A DNA stretch of 64,000 bases from Blastomyces gilchristii SLH14081 (lineage: Eukaryota > Ascomycota > Eurotiomycetes > Onygenales > Ajellomycetaceae): NCBI RefSeq assembly GCF_000003855.2, contig NW_003101681.1, positions 3,551,344-3,615,343 of the forward strand, in the 5' to 3' direction. Below are positions 24,752 to 36,479 of this stretch, piece after piece (the stretch's first letter is position 1; each line of letters begins with the position of its first letter). The position numbers and the translations under genes were made by a program. The notes beneath the pieces are model-generated. The model was not told the origin of the DNA. It ran no database searches and worked only from the letters and a program-made list of their open reading frames with translations.

Positions 24752-26273
24752 TCAATCATCCGAGGGCGGCTTAACCTCCACCTTGCCTTTCCCTACCTCG
24801 CTCCAATTCGTGCTGAGTGCCGTCCCCTCGCTCTCGTAGTAGCTCTTTACCATAGCCCTTCGGGTATCAGGGTCAGCCTTAGCGTACAACTTCTTGAAAA
24901 ACGAATCTACCGGGTCCCCACTCCCATAATCTGAATTATCGGACTCAGCACCTTCATCCTCATCGTCGACACTTTCCTTGGCGTCCTTGTCGGCTGCCAG
25001 AGATTCGTTTTCTTTGTCCTTGGATTCTTTCTTCTTCTTTTTCTTGGTTAGGGTTGAGGCTACTTTATCCCAATCTTTAGGACCCGTGCGGGATGAGGTA
25101 GGGTATGAGGGAATCTGATCGGTAGACGAGGTTACGGTGTTTGGTCGTGGTGCTACAATGGCTGTTGGTGGTATAGTAGAGCTGGTAGTTACATTGCTGC
25201 CCTGTCGCGATGTACTTTCTAGTCCGCCCCATTTTTGACCCGGCTGTTTCTTGCGGAGAATTATTTCTATTTTCGTAGACATCACAGTTGCCTTGGAGCT
25301 GGTTGAATCAACGGGTGAAAATAGGGGGTAAAGGTTGAAAGAAAGGTCTGAGCCAGACACCGTGGGGAATGTTACGGAGAGCTGCGAATAGTTAGCAACG
25401 CTAGGCAGAGGATCCATGCGAAAGATATGGCCAATTCCATATACATACCGAGTCTTCCTGGATATCAATATCCGCTTTTTCCTTTGGTACACCCTTCGCA
25501 TAAAGCGTTATGACCACCGTATCGTATGTTTGATACCACTCATGCCTTACGTTGGTTGTAATGGGAGCTTGTGGGGGAGGTGCGGTAGACGGCTGCTTTG
25601 GCACAGGTGTAGAAGATGGCGCGAGATTTCCTAGCCCGGAGACTCCCTTGCTGCTATCTATAGATCCTTTATTCGCGTCCATAGTTCCCGTAGACATCCC
25701 CGCACCTCCTTCCAGCTGCTTGCGAAAAACCTCCTTCAGCTTCGCTTCCTCCGGCACCTTGATATCAGGATACTCCTTAACTGTAACCTGCAGCCGCTCA
25801 TCGCCCTTCTCCAATTTCCTCATCCAATTCCCAACCTTAATTTCCCAAATATCCAGCTCTTTACTCGTGGTCTTCGCAGATGTGGCACCGCCGCCACTAT
25901 TTGCCGCCATCGCAGACTCCATGGTATTCGACACGCTCGGGCCAATTTTACTCCTCACGACCTCAAACACAAAGTGCGCATCTCCGTATCTCCCTAGCTG
26001 ATAGAGAACAATAGCCCTGCGAATTTGGCCAGCTAGTATCTGTTCCCGTCTCGCACGCTGCAGAGCCAGTGCCACGGCCATTTCAGAATCATGAAGAGCT
26101 GCCTGGCCGTTGGGGCCTCCATCCTCCGCGCGGAGACGTGAGTATGCGGTCGACCGTTTGATGTAGTAGTCTGTGGCGTGGGGGTTGACGATGAGGGCGC
26201 GCGTATAGAGTTCGATTGCCGCTGGGAAGTTAGAGGCCGCAAGAGCCTTTGCGCCTCGTTGGGCCTCATCCAT
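24752..26273 (-). CDS. SGT1: SGT1 co-chaperone (suppressor of G2 allele of SKP1)
   Basis: Two exons: 26273-25449 and 25381-24752, joined across a 67-bp intron (GTATGT...CGCAG, phase 0), give 484 residues. Residues about 1-115 are a TPR domain (MDEAQRGAKALAASNF, then YTRALIVNP...YIKRSTAYSRL). Residues about 241-331 are a CS/p23-like domain (VRHEWYQTYDTVVITLYAKG, spliced to LSVTFP..SGSDLSFNLYPLF, ending PGQKWGGLES). Residues about 428-484 are the SGS domain (SFFKKLYAKADPDTRRAMVK, GTALSTNWSEVGKGKVE). Between CS and SGS lies a Ser/Thr-rich then Lys/Asp/Glu-rich linker. In fungi SGT1 links HSP90 to SKP1-containing complexes (SCF ubiquitin ligases, kinetochore assembly) in cytosol and nucleus. The start is the first ATG before the TPR. 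Only about 120 bp separate the stop from mutated Gypsy-3. The gene looks intact. Confidence 0.96.
25382..25448 (-). other. SGT1 intron (67 bp)
   Basis: Minus-strand GTATGT donor and CGCAG acceptor, between TCG and CTC codons. A GCTAAC-type branch site (TTGCTAACTATTCGCAG) lies just before the acceptor. Removing it joins the two halves of the CS domain in frame; reading through would end after about 15 codons. Confidence 0.93.
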
Positions 26274-26712
26274 TGTGAGTTGGTAGGCTCAACGGAGCTT
26301 GGGGTTGTGTGAAGTGTGCCAGGAGTTACGTTGGAGGGTGGGGCTTGTTGCGTGATATGAAGAAAAAGTATGCGAGCAAGTTAAAAGATTATTGCTATCC
26401 GCGCATGTAATCTCAAAATAATAAAGGGCAGGAGGACGTTAGGGTGAGTGATTTAAAATGTGGTGTTGTCTGGGTTTGCTACGGTGTTTGAGATGGTGAG
26501 CTTCGAGGAGCTTCAGCGGAGGGGCATTCTAAAACCAACGTAATAGTCTAGCCAGGCCGTAGCGGCGGCCGCCTTGGTGGCGTTGCGCTAGCGATCGCTC
26601 CCCTGCACGTGATCTCTCATGTTGTTGGTGATTACTACCACATGGGAAGAACGTAGGGTTATTACACGACCAGATTATGGTTGTTCCACCATTTCAATCA
26701 GTGACACAGTCG
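26274..26712 (-). promoter_or_regulatory. SGT1 upstream region
   Basis: GC-normal, gene-free sequence between the SGT1 start and the onset of mutated sequence near 26713. It holds a palindromic CACGTG at about 26606 (bHLH-type site by sequence) and a CG-rich block with GCGGCCGCC and GCGATCGC near 26563-26597. No TATA box stands out. Promoter role is inferred from position. Confidence 0.6.
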
Positions 26713-27480
26713 CCGAGCTGTAAATCATAGTATAATGATGAATAAATGATGAAATCACTGTAAATAAGTGATAAACTGAAAAAATCAATTATTATATTGA
26801 TGATGTCACTGAATTCAATCTATATAATCACTAATTTTAAAAACTGTCTCATTTATCAGTATTATTCTCTATTGAAAATCATAGATACTTCTATCTAAAT
26901 TCTTCTGAATCAACTGAATCAAGTTTCTTTCATAGTCTTTATTTCTAGTTATATTACTCTTATTAATCATATCACTGAACTTATAAATTAAGATTTATAA
27001 ATTAGTCATGATTTGAAAAATACTGTTATCAGTTATTTGATATTTAAAAGTTGAGATTTTAAAGTGATTAGATACTGAGTATTTGAAAGTCTATATAATT
27101 ATTAATCTCTGAATAAATCTGAGAATCATTTCACTAACTCTAGTCTACTGTTTCAATGATTATTTCATAAGTCTGAGAACTTAGAACACTCATCAGAGTC
27201 AGAAGATTGAAGAAGAATAGAGAGAGAGAATTAATAGTGATAATAGAGAGACTAATAAGAATTATAGAGAAGAGAAGAGAATTATTACTATTAATAGATT
27301 TTTTATCACTACTACTCTTATTAACTATATTACTGAGAAGTTTAATAATTATTTCAAATCAGTTTATTATTTTATATATTTTAATAAAAATACACTGTAC
27401 TTTCTCTCTAATACTGTTAATTAAGTTTATGAGATTCTTTATCACTGCTTTTTAATCCTTATAATAATTATTAATCAATC
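26713..27480 (+). other. AT-rich mutated sequence, no gene seen
   Basis: CC, CG and GG nearly absent. The 82-codon open frame at 27207-27455 is Leu/Ile-rich low-complexity sequence with no recognisable motif. Probably a degraded repeat, family unknown. Confidence 0.5.
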
Positions 27481-27489
27481 TCAAGATCT

Positions 27490-28300
27490 CTTACTAAATA
27501 GTAAGTTTTATATTTTTAATATTCAATTTTCTCTTTTTAATAATAATTTTCTTCTTTTTCATAGTAATTTTCTTCTTTTCAATCTTTAATTTAATTCTTT
27601 TAATATTCAACTTAGTCTTCTCAATTTTAAGTTTGACTTTTTCAGCAGAACTGATAGATGTATTTAAGACTTTCAATGTGATAATTATACTCTTCATTTT
27701 TTAATTTTCTGCTTTCTATCAGTGTGTCTTTACTTTCTTGATTTATTTGAATAAATTCTTCACTGTCTTCAGTATGACTGACTTGACTGATTTCTTCATA
27801 ACTGTTAAGACAGTAAGATAAAACTCATGAGTTCAGATCAGATTTTCAATTTCATTATTGAATTTATTAGAGTATATTATACAATCTTTCTTTTCATAAT
27901 TACAGTTTAAATATGACTTTATACTTTCTTCAACTTTGTCACAAATAGATTTAATATAATAGAGAAAAATATATGAGATGCAGTGCTTACATATTGTTGA
28001 CTTACTAGATTTGATGAGAGTATTCAGCCTGCTTACTATCTCTTTCTCTTGTGCTTTTACTGCTGCTGCATGGGTACACTTGAGAGTGTCTTCAGTCATT
28101 TTAATGTTATTGCTGCTGCTGTTGTTGCTGCTGCTGTTATTACTGCTGCTGTTGTTACTGCTGCTGCTGTTACTGCTACTGCTCTTGCGGCTGCTGCTGT
28201 TGATATTGCTATTATTACTATTGCTGTTATTACTGTTACTGTTGTTACTGTTACTACTGTTGCTGCTGCTGTTGAATGAAGTAATAGATTACTAATATTC
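27490..28300 (-). pseudogene. Degraded low-complexity coding sequence, family unknown
   Basis: Reading the minus strand from 28300 downward: a Gln-rich tract encoded by the trinucleotide run, then an 88-codon open piece (28099-27833) with a CKHC pair, then a Lys/Ile-rich repeated heptad-like piece (27697-27494, recurring units of the type KLKIEK) that would form a coiled coil. The arrangement suggests one former protein with polyQ, Cys pair and charged helix. I do not recognise the family. Stops and the CC/CG/GG deficit show RIP. Confidence 0.4.
28106..28274 (+). repeat. Interrupted (GCT/GTT/ATT) trinucleotide run
   Basis: About 170 bp of GCTGCTGTTGTTGCT-type triplets, interspersed with ATT and ACT triplets. 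On the minus strand it reads as CAG/CAA/TAA codons, i.e. a former polyglutamine tract with some CAG/CAA now TAG/TAA. Plus-strand poly-Leu or poly-Ala open frames over it are shadows. Confidence 0.85.
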
Positions 28301-30379
28301 TTAGTATACTATACATATTAGACATCTTGACATTACAACTTTTAATATTCAAAGCTTTCTATTATAACTGGCAGAATACTAATCTCACTGAAGATGAGAA
28401 GAGCTTAGTGAACTAAAAAAATTAATGTTTGTATTATGATATAATTACAAGAAGAAGAAAGAAAGAAAGAAAAAGAAGATGATAAGTTATTCTCTTTATA
28501 TATATTATTAATTTATCTTTGCAGATTATTATGCAATGAATATAAATACTTTCATATTTCATTTCTGAGTGTAATCAGTGTATCTGATAGATTTCATTCA
28601 TATCTTAATACTTTCTGCACAGGCTATTGCTGAATAAATTACAGCTATTTTGAATATAAAATCATTTCTATTAACTAGAAACAAGTATTCAACACACTGT
28701 CAGAAATATATCTACAGAATTCAAGATTTTCTGATACAGTGAAATCAGAGAATTCTTCACAGCCATAATTATACAAATTGTAAGATAGAGAATATGACAA
28801 CTTTCTTCAGTGAATATTGAGGCAGGTATATTCTAATTATGTATATTAAAGTATATATTAACTAATTTATACATAAAATTCATAGAAAACTAAATATATT
28901 GAAATATAAATAGATTATATTGAAAATCTCTACATCACTGATCTGTCTTTCACTGAAAGTATCTCTGAAAATTTGATCTTTTTTCACATCTTCTCTCATA
29001 CATCTTTCATCAGATGTCTCTTTTTTACTGTTAAGATATTCTGAATCATCTCAGCAAAGTCATCTCTAATAATTTACTGATATTCAGAAATATCACTTAT
29101 CAGATCTCAGAATGTCAGAATATTTTGCTATTATAGTATAGCTGTAGTGAAATTTTCATTTATATCAGTATTATCAAATATTTTGACCTGAATTACAAGA
29201 TTAACATATATCTCTATTTTTCAGAATCAGTTTCTAGTTTTTCAATTCAAAGTTTTCAATTCAATATCTTTAATTAATAAATATTCAACTTACATTTCAT
29301 ATATCATTGTTCTTACTCAGAGAATCAATCAAAGTCAATGATTCTCTGCACTCAGTAAAAAACCAGAAAGAACTTTTCAGCAGTAAATGAATCACAGAAG
29401 TATTCAAAGATGATTAATTCTTCATAGCAGTTATATAATCTGATTATCACTGAACTTTCTCTACTCTTTGTCTTCTTCTGTTGAATATGATTCTATATTA
29501 ATAAATAATTAGCTAAGTTGATCAAAAATTTTTTAATATCTCACTGAAAAGTTTCAAATTCTTCTAAGATATCTCATTAAAAAGTTGATATATTTGCTAA
29601 ATTCTAATACTACTTGTCTTCATTTCTTTGAGAGTTCAGAACTTTCATGTTTTAATTGTATTCAGCATCATCATTCTGCTGAATGAAAAGATGTATGATG
29701 TTTTATTCTTTATTTTTGTCACACTTGCAATCATTCAATTCAAATTATCTTTGTTGAAAGAAAGAAAATACATTCATTTTATCTTCAGATGCAGACACTG
29801 CTCTGTCAGTCAAATTTCCTTCTCATACATTTCTGCATTCAGATGCTGAGTTCAGTGACACCTTTTTGATAAACTGCTTGATATCAGTGATAAGTTTGAC
29901 TTCTTCTTATCTGACTGATATTTGTTATTACTGCTATTATATTCATTCTCTGTTCAGATATATCAATATCAGATTTCTTTTGAAATTGATGATTTGTCTT
30001 ATTAAACCTATCAGATGAAAGAGTTTGAAGAGCTCTAGTAGAGCAGAATTCATGATAATATTCATTTTCAGAATCTTGATATCACTCTGGTAAATTTGTG
30101 ATATGAATAGAAATATAGTAGTTTGATTCTTAATATTAAATTGATGTAGATTGTCGCTAATTACAGCTCTTATTAATATATTTCTTTTCAGTAATTCAAC
30201 CTCATCTCTTTATTTTATCAAGATCACTCACTCACTTCATTTATATCTTTTCAAATATGCAACTTTTTTCTACAAATCATATCAGAAAGCAAAATGTCAC
30301 ATCTGTTTAATTGAAATTCAAAACACTATCTACTATCTGTCTATAGACAAGAATCTGAGAATGATCAATTGAAATTTCA
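28301..30379 (+). other. AT-rich mutated sequence upstream of the transposase remnant
   Basis: No convincing gene. A purine-rich GAAGAAGAAAGAAAGAAAG stretch lies near 28451. Plus-strand pieces at 29628-29849 and 30151-30372 may be the decayed N-terminal part of the transposase downstream (a Cys/His pattern RCRHCSVSQ occurs near 29790), but I cannot confirm this. Confidence 0.35.
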
Positions 30380-32780
30380 ACATCAGAGCCTCTCTTTTCT
30401 GAAAACTGTAAATGAAGATTTCACTGATAGTGATTCAGACAATGATGCTCTCTGTGAAGAAGCATTGCTATTCTCAGTAAGTTTATCACTTTTAATGTCT
30501 CTATTATTATAACAACTAACATTTTCTAAAGACAGAGTCATATAATAAGAATGCTGCTGATAATGTTGAGCATATTAAGTGGCTTTTAAAAGCAGCTACT
30601 GAGGAGAATATTTCTGAAAATGATGATCAAGAGAATTATGATGAGTCAGTTACTGATGATATTGAAATATCAGCTGCTGATGCAATTACTGTTACTATTA
30701 CTGATTAATTTATTGATTCTGATTCAGTAATTGATATATCTCATAAATACAGTAACTTTAAAATGAATTCATTTGTTCTGATAATAAGACTCTGATCTGA
30801 AGAGTCAGATATTTACTGAAAAAACTACAAATCACTGCTGCAAATTCTGTATTTATTGAAGAATACATCACTGATAAGTCTGCTCTCTGAAGATCTATCA
30901 ACTCTGAAAAAGCAATGCACATCACAATTTCCAATTTTATCAGTCAAGAAAACCTCAATTTCAATAGTATTATTAATATAAATATTAACTCTGAGTTCTG
31001 CTCAGAAAAATCTCACTGAATTCTTCATGAGATCACTCTACTTTCAAAATTCAATTCTCTTGATATCTGTTCTTCTCAAATCCCCAACTTTCCAGTGACA
31101 AATGTATATAGAAATGACAGAAATTGTCAACAATCTCACAGAGTTATGACAATCTCACAGTTGAGAGAGCTCAGTCAAATATTATTCTAATGACTTTGTA
31201 TAATATTTATCAAATAAACCTATTTTTCTTTCTGATTTTATTTGATATCAGTGTGAGAATCTCAAATGCTTTTGCAAATCAGAATTGAATGATATATCTC
31301 ACATTGAAAGAGTGCATTTTGTCACATGTAATTGCTGACATTCAGACATGAGATCTCATATAATAATTCTGAGAGTTTAAGAAGCTGTTCACTATACTCT
31401 GCAGACTGCACAAAGATTATCATCCTTGAATTCATCATTTAGTCTCTTTGAAATAATCACAATAAAGAATGAGATGAAATATATCTCAATTACTCAAGTT
31501 CTCAATCAACTTAATGTTCATATGAATGCAGTATTTGGATTGAGTTCTGATCTGCTAGTATATGATAGTCAAGATCAGTATTTTCTTCACTGAATCATGA
31601 GAATCAAAACTGGAGTTGTTGAGATACGATTATATTGCAAATCTTTGCTGATTTGAGCTGAGTTGAAAATTGCAGCACATGATCAAGATCTTTTGAAAAG
31701 CATATTTTACTATGATAAACAAGTTATTTCCCTGTCATATCAATTATTTATTGATGAATTTGATTTATATCAGAACATGTACTGAAGCTTGATGAGTTTT
31801 TATATGATTTCTGCACTAAGTGCTGTCAAGTGCTCAAAGCAAAACAATATTTTTATCCTAATCTTTGATTTTCATGATATGAATTTTCCTGATACTGTTG
31901 CTGCATTGTTGCATGACATATCTACATTGAATTATAAGAGAGTTATGATGAATATCAGTGAAGAAAAGATGAGAATTATTGCATCTTGAATTGCATTTCT
32001 TGAAGATATGCTGCAGCAAAATAGTAATACAGGGATCAAAGAATCAACTGCAAGAAGATCATGCTGAAGCTGCTTTATTAATGACAAAAATCAGCTGAAT
32101 CTGAACTATGATCTATGCAATAACAGCTGATTTCATCATTATATGCAACATCTTCAGTCTAAACTGAATGACCTGCTGAATCCTACATACAGAAAACAAA
32201 TGTGTCAAGAGCAGAGTATGACAGCATAGGCAGTGTCTCTTTTTCAAATATATTCAAGTTTGAATTTGATCTTCTTTTTTCCTTCTGATTCATGTCATAG
32301 GGAGTTCACTGAAATATCAGATATTTCACACTCATTACTGATCTGCTCTGTCTTGTTATCACATGATCAGCTAAAATACTTCTGAATATTACAGATATTG
32401 TCTTTTCCTTGTGATTGGAATCATTTGCAGTCATCAATCACTTATCTCAAGAAGTATCAACTTCAGAAGCATCTCTGAGCCTCAATCATTATATCTCTTT
32501 TCTTGTGGTGTGAGTTTAGAGAGGAATAACTCAGTTCAGCAATCTAGCAGGCCATTTCTATGGCATTTTCAGCAGTAAATCAATCACTCATTGATCTTAT
32601 TATTCAGGTACATGCAGCTATTACAAGAAGCAATAGTCTATTGATGTCTCAATCATTGAGACAAAATGATCCTGAAGTGGCTCATCAAATCATACTGATT
32701 ATTATTATTATTATTCTTCAATTATAGATGTATGCAGTCAGAGACTATGACATCTACCTGAGAACTAAAAGTTCGCAGGG
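30380..32780 (+). pseudogene. Large DNA-transposon transposase remnant (CACTA/Plavaka-like, tentative)
   Basis: Reading through scattered stops gives a continuous protein of roughly 700 residues: acidic DSDSDND...CEEALLFS near 30435, a probable intron (GTAAGT-like at about 30479, CTAAC branch, AG near 30530), a Cys/His-rich CENLKCFCK near 31258, then a well preserved core. The core includes QLFIDEFDLYQNMYWSLMSF (31741-31800), AALLHDISTL and FLEDMLQQNSNTGI (31900-32035). This arrangement recalls the Tnp2-like transposases of fungal Plavaka/KDZ elements, from memory of their 'yrSxMgfY.ipa' and 'gDmPQq...G' segments. It is less damaged than the LTR elements. No terminal inverted repeats found. 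Confidence 0.55.
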
Positions 32781-33055
32781 TTTTTCCTATATCTATAAAG
32801 TTAACTATTATACATTCACCAATTTCAGATATATAAAATCAGAAAATTCCAGCTCAGAATACAAAAACTGTTTACAAATTGCAGTATTTTAACATCTTCT
32901 GATACTTTGAAATCATTTGACAATATCATGACAAAAGAAAAGAGAACACAGTCTTAAAGATAGACACATTAAATAGATAGATAGGAAAGAATAGAAAGGA
33001 AAAAGTACAGTAAAGTAAAGAGAGACTGTAACAAAACAAATTATCAAAAGAGAGT
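32781..33055 (+). other. Spacer between transposase remnant and LINE
   Basis: AT-rich, no gene. Purine-rich stretch with short GATA and GAAAG repeats around 32970-33010. May contain the 3' untranslated region of the minus-strand LINE. Confidence 0.4.
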
Positions 33056-34849
33056 ATATAGCTGTTTTAACAGACTATATCTAATCAATTTCCTCCTCTT
33101 CATATTCAGATATTTCTGAATTCCTGTCTCAGTTGAGAATAAGAATCTCATATTTAATTGATTTAGAGCATACTTCTCTTTCAAACTGACTCTGAGACTA
33201 TTGTATAATGCACAGTGTATTACAATATACTCAGAATTCTCATTTGCATTGCAGAATGAGCATTTTATTGAATTAAATCTATTATCAAATCTTTGAATAT
33301 AAGATTTGAAATAGCCATGGCCTAGTTTCAGCTGTATTATAGATGAGAATATTTTCTTTTTACATTTAATTGAACAAGATTTCCACTTGAGTTTTGTTTC
33401 AAATCTTGAATAATGTATACTCTTCTGTTTTTTCTGCCAGCTTTCATTTCACTTGTCTAAACAAGATTCTTTTATTTTTCTCTTTAAAAAAGATCAGAAC
33501 ACAATTTTTTGAATAGATCTGCTTAATTCTGAACCCTTTTTTGCAGCTGAATCAGCCAATTCATTGTCATGAATATTCATATAAGCAGAAACTCAGTTAG
33601 ACTGACCGTGTGACCGTGTCTGGGACCAGGACCAGATTTTTTGATAGTTTCATTACCAATTCAACTGATCCCATTACACAGTTTTAACATTAAATAGTAG
33701 TCTCATACTGTTTCAGTGGGACTTACTGTCTACTCTTGTCACATTTTCCAAATGAGATCATGATTTTCACTTCTCAATTTAAATTATTTTTATTGCTTTA
33801 AATGACTTTAAATCTCATTTGAGCATTACCAAAAAGTGTTACTTTTTAAAAAATTAAAAATAGTCTAAAAAAAACCTTAAAATGTCTAAAAATAGTAACT
33901 TTATACCAAGAATGTGACTAAATGGGATCAAATGAAACCACTTTCTCATTTTTTTCAACTCATGGTTCCATTTTAAGATCTGATATATAGTCACTTTACA
34001 TGTTTTTTTGATAGCTAGTCCCAGCGGGATTCACGCCAAGAAATGTATAGGATCAGACCAAATGGGAACTAATGTGAAATTCATGGTCCCGGCGGCCAGT
34101 CTAAACTCAGTGTAGATGAATTATCAGCTTTAATATTCTTCTCTTTTGAATTTTTAAGACAGAGTTTAAGATCAGTTTGAGATTCATTTGATTATTATAA
34201 ATCTGACTATTTCTAAGTATTTTTAAAGCAGCTTGACTATCAGAGAATATTCATATCTCTTTTAAACTATTTTCTCTTTTATAAGATTTTATTTCAATAA
34301 GTTTGAAAGCTTTCACTATTACAAATAGTTAAGTATCAAAGACTTCAGATTCACAGCCTAAATTTCAGAAATCTGAGATAAAATTAATATTTTTCTCAGT
34401 ATAAGCAATGCCTGTGTCTAATCTATTCAAATTCTCATTTTTTAAGTCATCTGAATAAATCAGAATAGAGTCTTTTATATTAATTGTAGAAATTCTCTTT
34501 AAATACTGTTTATATTCTTTCTCTTTAGATAGTTCACTTATTTATAAGTCTATAAGAGATTCAAGCTTTTCTCTTCAGAGAGATATCTTCTCATGATTAA
34601 CTTTTTCAATATTTAAAGAAGAAAATTGATTTTTAATCAGTGAGTATAGTCTGTACAGTTGAGAAGACATTTTCTTTGAAGAATTATTTTCATTTCAATC
34701 AAGAAATCTATTTCAATTCAGTTCATTTCCAGAGTTAATTCATAGAAATGAAGAAGAAACTCTTTCTCTCATTATATGATTTAAGCTCATCTTTATAACT
34801 CTCAGAGCATAGTTCATACAGGTGTTTTCAAATCTAATAGCAGAAGAGG
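33056..34849 (-). pseudogene. Tad1-like LINE, 3' part (RNase H and C-terminus), with MITE-C inside
   Basis: Minus-strand reading: ILIYSDD at about 34465, an RNase H segment IWIFSDSQAALKILRN at about 34255-34208, and an arginine/lysine/Cys-rich C-terminal region to about 33060, as in fungal Tad1-clade ORF2 after the RT. It continues the RT portion at 42682 onward; Gypsy-4 sits exactly between the two. MITE-C interrupts it at 33598-34103. All frames contain stops. Confidence 0.8.
33598..34103 (-). mobile_element. MITE-C (TAGACTG family), least mutated copy
   Basis: 506 bp, TAGACTGACCGTGTGACCG at the left end and CCGGCGGCCAGTCTA at the right, perfect 8-bp duplication AACTCAGT (33590-33597 and 34104-34111). 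Retains GGGACCAGGACCAG near the left end and a CG/CC-rich right end. Good reference copy for the family. Confidence 0.94.
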
Positions 34850-35382
34850 TGTCACGCCCCCGGCCGCGCCAAGGCCCCGCTGCGGTTCCACACGGCCCAT
34901 CACTTCCATGCGGATGATTCCATCCCGTCTGAACCGGTTTTCAACCACTCTATGATATCATTCAGATATATCATAGAAAGATCTGATTAATGAATATGAG
35001 AACCTCACTTCTATACAAGGTCAGCAGATTACTCTTTCTTGACAGTGAGATGCTGCTGAGATATTGCTCCAGCTATTCTCACTTGTAGAATAAGAGAGAA
35101 GTATCTGCTCATTGTCTATATAGTATAGCTAGATACTGACTTCTTATCAAAGAAGTCAGTGATTTATTTTTCTTCTACTGAAATATATACAAGAGTTACT
35201 ATGTTTCTCATACAATCTTCTTAGTATACTAAGTATCATATCTGTGATATTCTTGTAATAATTCTGTAGTCTATGAGATCACTATTCAAGCAAGATAGTC
35301 AAGCTCACTTATATAGCTTCTTAAACAACTATTTCTATATAATGCTGCTGACTAGTCACTACTTCAATTCTATTATATTACA
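34850..35382 (+). repeat. Gypsy-4 5' LTR (533 bp)
   Basis: Begins TGTCACGCCCCCGGCCGCG, ends ATTATATTACA. Its first ~80 bases are GC-rich and unmutated; the rest is AT-rich. In the first 83 bases 24 positions differ from the right LTR, all transitions, 22 of them at CpG or CpC (either strand). Confidence 0.94.
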
Positions 35383-35559
35383 ATTCAAATCACTTAATCT
35401 GATTACAAGTTTGAATTAGTCAAGCTCTAACAGACTGATATAATCTTATATATTTGTACTGAGACTGATCTGATCTCACTCTCTGAGGAAAACTCTACAT
35501 CATTTTCTAGAGTGTATACACCTCTATCTCAGTAGAAATCTGAGATTTCTGAATCTGCT

Positions 35560-36400
35560 GCATACTTTGATATGAGTTCTTTAACTATTCTGTCACTGCT
35601 GCAGCCTCTACACATCTATATCTATCATGAAGATAGAGAGATTAAGATCAGAGATTTTCTGAGATATAAGAGAAACATATTGTCTGAATTTCACAGCTTT
35701 ATCTATACTCTTGAATGGAAATTCTGCCTTAATCTGAGCCAGTATAATACTTATGAGATATAAGTAATATACACTGCTAACCTTCTTGAAGACATCTCTG
35801 CAACTACTTGAGTTATCAAGAAGAGAGAGCTTGAGTATACTGATGCTGTAATAACTTAGAAAGAATTCAAGAACTTTCTACTGAATCAAATTGAAGATCA
35901 CTGCAACTGCAGCTTCACAGCAGCACAGTAATTCAACTTATTATATTAATAAGATAATGAGAATTCTTTCAATTTCAATACAAGATTTGAGGAATATTGA
36001 GAGAAATTGACTGATAATTTCAATCAATTAAAGACACAGCTTTATCTTGTGAAGCTGACTCACAAGATATAAATAATAATATCACAGTATCAGAGTTCAT
36101 TAATTAATTACACTGAGCTTGTCAATCTGGCTTTCTGAATTTAAATAATCAATTCTCTGAGAAAAAGATTAATAAGATCTCTTCTAAGTAATTAATGATA
36201 GAATCTAAACAGTACTGTGACAGCTTCAGTGTAGAGAAAGTAAAGAAGAATTTCAAGTATTCTGATGCTTTACTCACTATAAAGAAATATTAAAAAAGAT
36301 TTGATAAAGATCTCTATTGTAACTGCAGAGCTGATGATCACTATATCAGTGATTGTAAGAAGCTGAAGAAGAGAAGAAACTGAGAAGATATTTTCTTAAA
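35560..36400 (+). pseudogene. Gypsy-4 gag remnant
   Basis: Capsid-like helical region from 35569 (an open piece 35572-35763), NFNTRFEEYWEKL near 35970, and a CCHC zinc knuckle near 36310-36355. The spacing C-x4-H-x4-C is kept, while the first Cys position is now TAT. Stops occur mainly at former Trp and Arg positions. Confidence 0.75.
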
Positions 36401-36479
36401 GTTAACTTCTTCTCTGACAAATGTATCTGTAGAAGATAAAGAAGAGAAAGAAATAAAGAATTAATAATTCTTATATCTC

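Noticed and set aside
25416..26001. Plus-strand open frames over SGT1
   Set aside because: Antisense shadows of a well supported gene with TPR, CS and SGS domains.
27978..28295. Poly-leucine protein of 105 codons
   Set aside because: Produced by the GCT/GTT triplet run read out of frame; the minus strand gives a more sensible polyglutamine reading.
32690..32722. Sixth SINE copy at an (ATT)n run
   Set aside because: Only the simple repeat is present; no SINE body or head nearby.
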